Shown in pieces: positions 58,167-64,000 of a stretch of 64,000 bases of DNA. Both the position numbers and the translations under genes were made by a program. This DNA is from Neckera pumila (lineage: Eukaryota > Streptophyta > Bryopsida > Hypnales > Neckeraceae), in NCBI GenBank assembly GCA_963969595.1, contig OZ018410.1:29516913-29580912 (forward strand), in the 5' to 3' direction. Positions within the stretch are counted from its first letter, which is position 1. Each line of letters opens with the position of its first letter. Under the pieces are notes generated by a model, which saw only the letters and a list, made by a program, of their open reading frames with translations, was not told the origin of the DNA and made no database searches.

Positions 58167-58455
58167 CATTAGAAGAGATTTGAGGCCTCCAAGAGCCCGC
58201 AAGTTATCCAGCGTTTCCATGCAGGAAAGTTGCTGGCTGATGTGGTTACGCGAGTGCCACGTCATTTTTGAAGAGAAAAAAAAAAAAAAAAAAAAGGCGT
58301 GAAATGATATTTGGAAGAGAATTTTTATTTTTATTTTTATTTTTATTTTTTTGGAAAAAAAAATTTTGACAACCTATACCGGTTGTTCAGAGATCTGGCC
58401 AGATCGGGGAACGGGCCTAAAACGGCCCTCGAATGCCCTCCAATCTCTTCTAGTG
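58167..58455. mobile_element. family N MITE, copy N5
   Basis: Ends CATTAGAAGAGATTTGAGGC and CCCTCCAATCTCTTCTAGTG. It shares with N4 the AGAGCCCGC(A/G)AGTTATC block and carries CTGATGTGGTTACGCGAGTG followed by CCACGTCA. An (ATTTTT)n stretch lies in the middle. Confidence 0.8.
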
Positions 58456-58551
58456 TCTTTCATTGCTAAAATTTTAAAGACTTTGTGTACAATTTGAAAT
58501 TTTGAGTACATAGGTGAAATTTGAAATTTTGAAGGCTTTCACTACATTGTT

Positions 58552-58818
58552 CATTAGAGGGGATTTGGGGACCTTGGAGGGCCGTTTCAGGCCCATTCTC
58601 CAATCAAGCCAGATTCATTGACTGGTGGTACGGGCATGTCAGAATTTTTTTTTCAATTTTTTTTTTAATCAAAATATAATTTTAAGCAATTTTTTTTTTT
58701 TTCAAAAATGATGTAGCAATCACTGTGCCACGTCAGCCAGCTACTACAGCTATGTTCCTGCAATTTGGGAATGCAGGGGAACTCGTAGCCCTCCAAGACC
58801 CCCAAATCCCCTCTAATG
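58552..58818. mobile_element. family N MITE, copy N6
   Basis: Ends CATTAGAGGGGATTTGGGGA and CCCCCAAATCCCCTCTAATG. It is reversed relative to N5: GGCCGTTTCAGGCCCATTCT lies near its left end and GTGCCACGTCAGCCAGC near its right. N5 and N6 are separated by 96 bp. Confidence 0.85.
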
Positions 58819-60181
58819 TGTGTGAATCTAAAATTTTGAAGGCTTTGGGTTATTGGATACATTGTTGTTTGTGTGAATTCTGAAATTTTTTAAATATTTT
58901 TGAAGGCAATTTTTGTTTTTGTGTGCGCAAATTGGTACAAAATGTATCCAAAAGAGGCAGTCATTGCTTGACACATTGGCTATAGTGTCACATTACATGC
59001 AATATTGAATTTAGCATAACCATACATTTTTGTTGACAAGAATGGCAACAAATGCAAACAAATGCACAATATTCATATACCACAAACAATGCGGTACTCA
59101 ATTGTTATTAAATCATCATTTTGCAACTTATGTGACATGTATTCACTATCTATAGAGTTAGACCATAGGACACTTCATAGAATACTCCATTTAGATTGTA
59201 GAGTGCTTGTAAGAAACATTTGTCTTGTTTTTTAACCCTCGTTATTTACAAAGTGTTCTTCATGAATTTTTTTCATAAATGGCCGTTTGTTTAGTGCATT
59301 CACCAAAATTAAAAATACAAACCTTTTTTTGGACTTCAATTGTGCAAGAGTGTAAAAAAGGCTTCCTTTTTAATCCATGGATTGAAAAATCACCTTTTAG
59401 TTTTTTCCTCTAAACTTACATTTTTGAGCTAAAAATATTGCTAAATCCACACAAAACTCTCAACCAAGAGTTGTGTATAACTAATAAACTATTTTTCTTA
59501 AATATGAAAAATTTATGCAAGATATATAGCAGCTTGTGTACCTAAAGTCACCTCAAGTCATCTACTAAGATTACATCAGTTGAAAAAATATTTTTTAGAT
59601 AGTAAATTTATTGCATTCAAGTTTTTAAAGTGAGATCCTTTTGTATTAGTACAAGGATCATAAAAAAATTCCAAAAAATGTGATACATTAGTTAGAATAC
59701 CATTTAGATTGAAATAATGATTCATTATTTTGTTTTCATTTTTATTTTATTTTTACTAAAAATAAATATATTGAAAGTATTTAATTGCTTGAAATTTTCC
59801 ATTGGCTTCATTTTATATATACATTGGCTTCACTTTTGGAGAATTTTTCTAGTTCTAAATTTTAGAGAATATATGGATTTAATATTGTGCTATTTTATAC
59901 AATAGATATATTTCCAAAGCTCAAAGTGCTCTAAATACTACCCCCTTTGTAAATCTAAATATACAAATAGGATCTAAATCTAAATTCTATCCTTCATTCA
60001 CCATTTTCCAATATCTTTCATGATGAAATTCTCTAAATCTTCAAATGAAGAAATGGGTAGGATCCTTTAAGATTAATGAATCTTTATTAATAATAATCTC
60101 CAAGATAAATACTGTATCATAAATAAATAGTTTTCTTGTATTTAAAATAAAATTACCAATCCTATTATAAACATTTTGGGA
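58819..60181. other. AT-rich DNA
   Basis: No gene or element is recognised. GAAATTTTGAAGGCTTT-type phrases recur just before 58552 and after 58818. Confidence 0.5.
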
Positions 60182-60715
60182 GATTGCATGACACTTGTCC
60201 TATTTTGCATCATACCTTGCAAAATTTGTAGTTAAGGTACTCATAACTACTATACATTTTGCCTAATTTTTTTTGTAACTTTCAAAAAAAATTATTGTCT
60301 AAAAATAGCCCCCAATTTTATATCACACTTGCCAATTTGGGGGGTTTAATACTATTTTGTACCCAAGAAAAATTATTTTTGAGCTGAAATTTGGAAGAGA
60401 TGGTCTTCCAGTAGACTTATAGCGACTGTCCAAAGGATTTCTAAAAAGTCCGCAAAGCGAGCTTCTTTTCGATTGCATTTTGACACATATAATATATTAG
60501 TTTGGTGATTCTTTTGGTGAATGACCATCTCTATAGAATTATTATAAATAGAAAGTTCATTTTGTTTATTTATTTATTTATATATTCTAACTTTAACTAA
60601 TAAAAACATCAAAATATGTGTTTTCTTGAGACTTGGCACTTTTCTAATTCTCCTACTTAAGAGTTTTTTCTATGCTTTTCTTTTGGTGGTTACCTTCAAC
60701 TTAAAGGTGTATACA
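60182..60715. repeat. dispersed repeat, copy B of the 31738 repeat
   Basis: Direct-orientation counterpart of 31738-32345, sharing CACTTGTCCTATTTT, AATTTTATATCACACTTGCC, GAGATGGTCTTCC, GACTTATAGCGACTGTCCAAA and GAGCTTCTTTTCGATTGCA. The two copies have diverged by many substitutions and small gaps. Confidence 0.65.
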
Positions 60716-61081
60716 TTAGGATTTTTTTTATTACTTTAAATTTTTATTTTTTTAAATTTTAAAGTATTCCAAAAAAAAATCATGAGTATTGTTTAAAATG
60801 CAACAAAATCAGCAGGTGTTTCTTACAATCACCCTTTTATAAAATTCAAAATAAGTGGTGTCATTCTATGCTTCCTTTCTACTATCATCCTTAGTGGTGA
60901 AGGTCAACATTTCTTGTTGAATATTTAATTAAAGTTGGAAAAGGAATTTTGGAGATGCTTTGAAATACCTATATTTTGCAAAATTCATTTTTATCATACA
61001 GGTTTTTAAAAACCAATTCCCTCCAAAAAGTTGGTATCTATTTTTAGAATTTTTTGCAAATATTGAATATTAGGTATTGGC

Positions 61082-61316
61082 AGAGCATATATGGGGCATT
61101 GCACTCATGAACAAATTCTATTGTTAACCAATTTATGAATAGAATTTGCATTGAATGCGAAGGAAAGAGCTAGTCCTGTAATTTGATGTGAGCTCAATAG
61201 AGCATATATGGGGCATTGCATTCATGAACAAATTCTATTGTTAGGCAATTTATGAATAGAGTTTGCATTGAATACAAAAAAAAGAGCTAGTCCTGTAATT
61301 TGATGTGAGCTCAATA
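61082..61316. repeat. tandem duplication, 117-bp unit
   Basis: Two nearly identical copies, starting at 61082 and 61199 with AGAGCATATATGGGGCATTG, each containing CAATTTATGAATAGA and AAGAGCTAGTCCTGTAATTT. Few differences suggest a recent event. Confidence 0.95.
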
Positions 61317-61959
61317 GGGAGGAGGAGGATTCAAAGAGTGACATGAGTAAATTCTACAAATGTTGCAAAGAAGACTAGTCTACAAAGAAGATCAAACCAC
61401 ATTCCCAATCAAGAATGAAAAAAACCTTCTTCCTCATATAAGTGCTAGCATTCATTAAAAAAACTAATAATATCAAAGCTAATATTAAAAAATTGATATG
61501 AAAATCAATTTTGTTAAATTTCAAAGATTCATGATATTGGTACTATTCAAGGGGGACCTTTTGAAGTCTAACAAGTGCTCTTTTAGTTTTATGATTTTTC
61601 TTTTGTTGAATTTCAAAATCATCACTTTGAAATTGTGCCCATATAATGAAATTGACTTTCAATGAACCATGCACCAGTACTAACATCCACTACTAAGTAC
61701 GTGTCCAAACCAAAAATTTTAAATATTATCTTTTAAACCTTAATAACTAATCGTATTTGAGATTCCAAAATATCTTTATTATTGATTAATAAAGAACCAA
61801 TTCTTTCTTCTCTCTACTAATCTATATATATTTATGTCTTTTTTGAAGAATCCTAAGAGTCATAGCAAGAAAGGGTGTTCAATTTTTGTAGCATTTTGCA
61901 TAGTATTCATTTTAATTTGTAAAAAAATAGGAAAGTACTTTTTAAAAAACAACTAAAAG
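61317..61959. other. AT-rich DNA
   Basis: Nothing recognisable. Confidence 0.5.
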
Positions 61960-62430
61960 TTGGCCATTTGGAAAGAGTTTATAGTGATCATCAATGAGAT
62001 TTCACCAAAAGATTGATCTTAGAACCATCTTCATTGTTCAAAAATTGTGCACAATGGAAGTGTTGTTTGCATTCACATGGAGGACACAAAATAATATATT
62101 TTTAGATTTCCTTTGATAAGAATCTACTTTCCATCTATGCAATTAGACCATGAAAATTTTAGCTCCAGACCTCCAATTCATCAAATTTTGGAGCTCCTAA
62201 TGTAGTAAAAATCCCTAAACCTCATAGTGTGTCAAGTAAATGAAAATGATTTTTAAATTTAAAGTGATTTTTTTATTTCTAAAAATATGGGATCTAATTA
62301 ATAGTAAGTTAGACATCTCCAATAAAGTTTCAAGTTCATGAAGTTTATGCTTCAAAAGTTATAAAGGATGACAAGAAAGTCACTTTCATTGTGATGGTAA
62401 ATAGAATTGGCCTTTCATGCAATGACCCCT
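61960..62430. repeat. dispersed repeat, copy B of the 54060 repeat
   Basis: Direct counterpart of 54060-54535, sharing GATTTCACCAAAA, ACCATCTTCATTGTT, AAAATAATATATTTTTAGAT, GGGATCTAATTAATA and TTCATTGTGATGG. The gap to the next element (62431-62937) holds nothing recognisable. Confidence 0.6.
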
Positions 62431-62941
62431 AATTCCCAAAATGAATATACATACCAATATAATGCAATAAATCCACCATGGACTTATAGACTAAGATGGT
62501 ATTGTGTTGAATCTATACTACACCTACATAAACCTAGTTGCTATACAAAATGAATATATTATCATTTCAGCTCATTGGAGATTTGTAAAAGTGGTAAAAT
62601 GGATGACGTGAACTTCTCAAAACATTCATCATCCACCTAGTGGAATAGTAGATGGTTGACCATATAGAGATTATAAGAGATAATCTACCACTAATTTCTA
62701 CTCTAAAATTTTACCTACACTATTAAATAATACTCAAATGAAACATGTTGCAATACAATGTTCAAAACCAAAAATGTTTCACACTTTCATCGAGGTACAA
62801 CTGTGCAAGGTTTCATTGATAAAATTTTCAATGCTTAGGAAGAACAATTCAATGAAAAGTTGTTAGGAGGATATCGTGATGGATGAAATTATAACATAGT
62901 TTGCATGTAATGTATTTGGCATGAGATGGCAATAGTATTAA

Positions 62942-63576
62942 CCCCAAATGTCTGAGACACCAAATTCTGGTATTGACAATACTTTAAAGTTAAATAATCC
63001 TAACCAAATTGCTGTTTTTAGTAGATTATAGTTTTAAAAACTCTTTTGAAGTCTAATTTTAGCATCAAAAATCTGATTTTGAAAATAATGGATTATGATT
63101 TTTTTATTCAAGATTTGATGTAAGGGTACCATTGCAATCTTATAATGTTGAAGGCTTTTGGAAATGAGCCTCAAATACACGAGATCTTGGAGAAAAACTC
63201 ACATTCGAAATTCATTTTAAAAATTGTAGAAAAGATTTTGAGAAGCCATAAATTGATTGGGGTTATGCATGTTATGTTCTTTCACCTCATATTTTTTTTT
63301 GGTTACCAAATTTTTAAACTTGACATGTGAAAAGTGGATTGAAAGACTTCAAATCACTTTTATAATTTTAACACCCTCAAGATCAAACATTATAATCTTT
63401 CAATCCATAAGTGATATTGTTGTGTATTCTTTTCCTATGTGATATCTATCATATCTACTTTGACTTTGTACAATTACAATTAAAAAAAAATTGATAAAAA
63501 ATTATCAAAATGTTAATTTTTTCTCCAATTTAGAGCAAATTTCTAGAAGCTGAAAAAAGACCTTGGCATTTAGGGG
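62942..63576. mobile_element. TTAA element, 0.64-kb class, full length
   Basis: TTAA at 62938-62941 and 63577-63580. Ends CCCCAAATGTCTGAGACACC and GACCTTGGCATTTAGGGG. At 635 bp it is the cleanest copy of the class also found at 17432, 19061 and 23015. It is not interrupted, so it gives the reference layout for those copies. The open frames 63145-63442 are interior sequence read by chance. Confidence 0.85.
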
Positions 63577-63590
63577 TTAAATAATACTCC

Positions 63591-64000
63591 CTCCGTCCCA
63601 AAATGATCTTCATGTTTCTCTGTTAGACAAAATGCTCTAGATTATGGCTTAAAATAATATTTTTAAAGCCTGTTTTCCATAGTAGTCAAAGTTTAGTGCA
63701 CTCCTATTATCCTTGAAACTTTGAGTTTTGAAGCCTTTTTTAAAGTGCAATTTTGGATTATTGAAAAGTGATTTTTTTTGGGTGTTTTCAAAGTCCATCG
63801 ATGGTTAGATAATTGTTGAGTGCGAGATTGTCATTTTGTGGGTAGTTAGTATAAGCCAAAAACTACATGTGGACCTATGTTTTGCCTTCCAAAGCTTCAC
63901 TTCCTTCAATCAGGCAATATTCAAAAGATGAAAAAAACAAAACAAAAAATGTTGATTGAACCCTCCCACCATTTCATTTGTTTTTTGATTGATGATTGTA
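63591..64000. mobile_element. left end of a Stowaway-like element
   Basis: CTCCCTCCGTCCCAAAATGA at about 63588-63607, next to TA, is the classical Stowaway (Tc1/mariner) terminal repeat seen widely in plants. Its right end is not in the window, so the length is unknown. AAAACTACATGTGG and other interior sequence carries no gene. Confidence 0.6.

Overview
The window is nuclear DNA of a land plant. It holds a Dof zinc-finger gene (a plant-only transcription factor family), a two-exon ARF GTPase gene with a GT-AG intron, a relic of the plant S1/SPH secreted-protein family, and decayed plant-type transposons. I cannot fix the lineage. Long AT-rich spacers, isolated GC-rich genes and the flavour of the LINE and HUH relics would suit a seedless plant or another repeat-rich genome, but that is inference. 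No organelle DNA, tRNA, rRNA or CRISPR array was seen.

Genes lie only in a GC-richer block at about 40.3-50.7 kb. The Dof gene (42288-43475, +) has a leader with two short upstream ORFs. On the minus strand is an ARF gene (49283-50129, one 304-bp intron). About 3.4 kb away is a decayed tandem copy of its promoter, exon 1 and part of exon 2 (46005-46494), which later took a 410-bp TA-flanked MITE near its start codon. Between the two lies a frameshifted S1/SPH-like relic (48023-48389, +).

The rest is AT-rich and almost wholly transposable-element debris. Decayed coding relics are a PIF/Harbinger-type Myb/SANT protein (4554-5420), the C-terminal end of a plant LINE (21872-22391), a HUH/Rep-type (Replitron-like) endonuclease gene (55658-56720) and an unrecognised spliced fragment (57620-58073).

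Non-coding elements dominate. The most striking is a family of at least eleven elements with ends like CCCCTAAAGG...CCTTTAGGGG, flanked by duplicated TTAA (once ATAA). They occur in size classes of about 635, 740 and 920 bp and are repeatedly nested. TTAA duplication is the hallmark of piggyBac (also reported for Sola3), which is unexpected at this density in a land plant. Other families are: CATTAGA-ended MITEs carrying a TGACGTGG/CCACGTCA palindrome (six copies plus relatives); CACAAAATAGTG-ended TA-flanked MITEs in tandem; GAGCATC/GGGCAAC-ended TAA-flanked MITEs; a TTA-flanked Tourist-like MITE; two CACTA-ended mini-elements; three copies of a foldback family of about 0.6 kb; a 1.4-kb foldback with tandem-repeat arms; and several perfect hairpins. 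At 22.47-25.16 kb three tandem copies of one MITE are interrupted by three further insertions, two of them at different depths in one stack.

No intact transposase is present, so all the non-autonomous families must have been moved from elsewhere in the genome.
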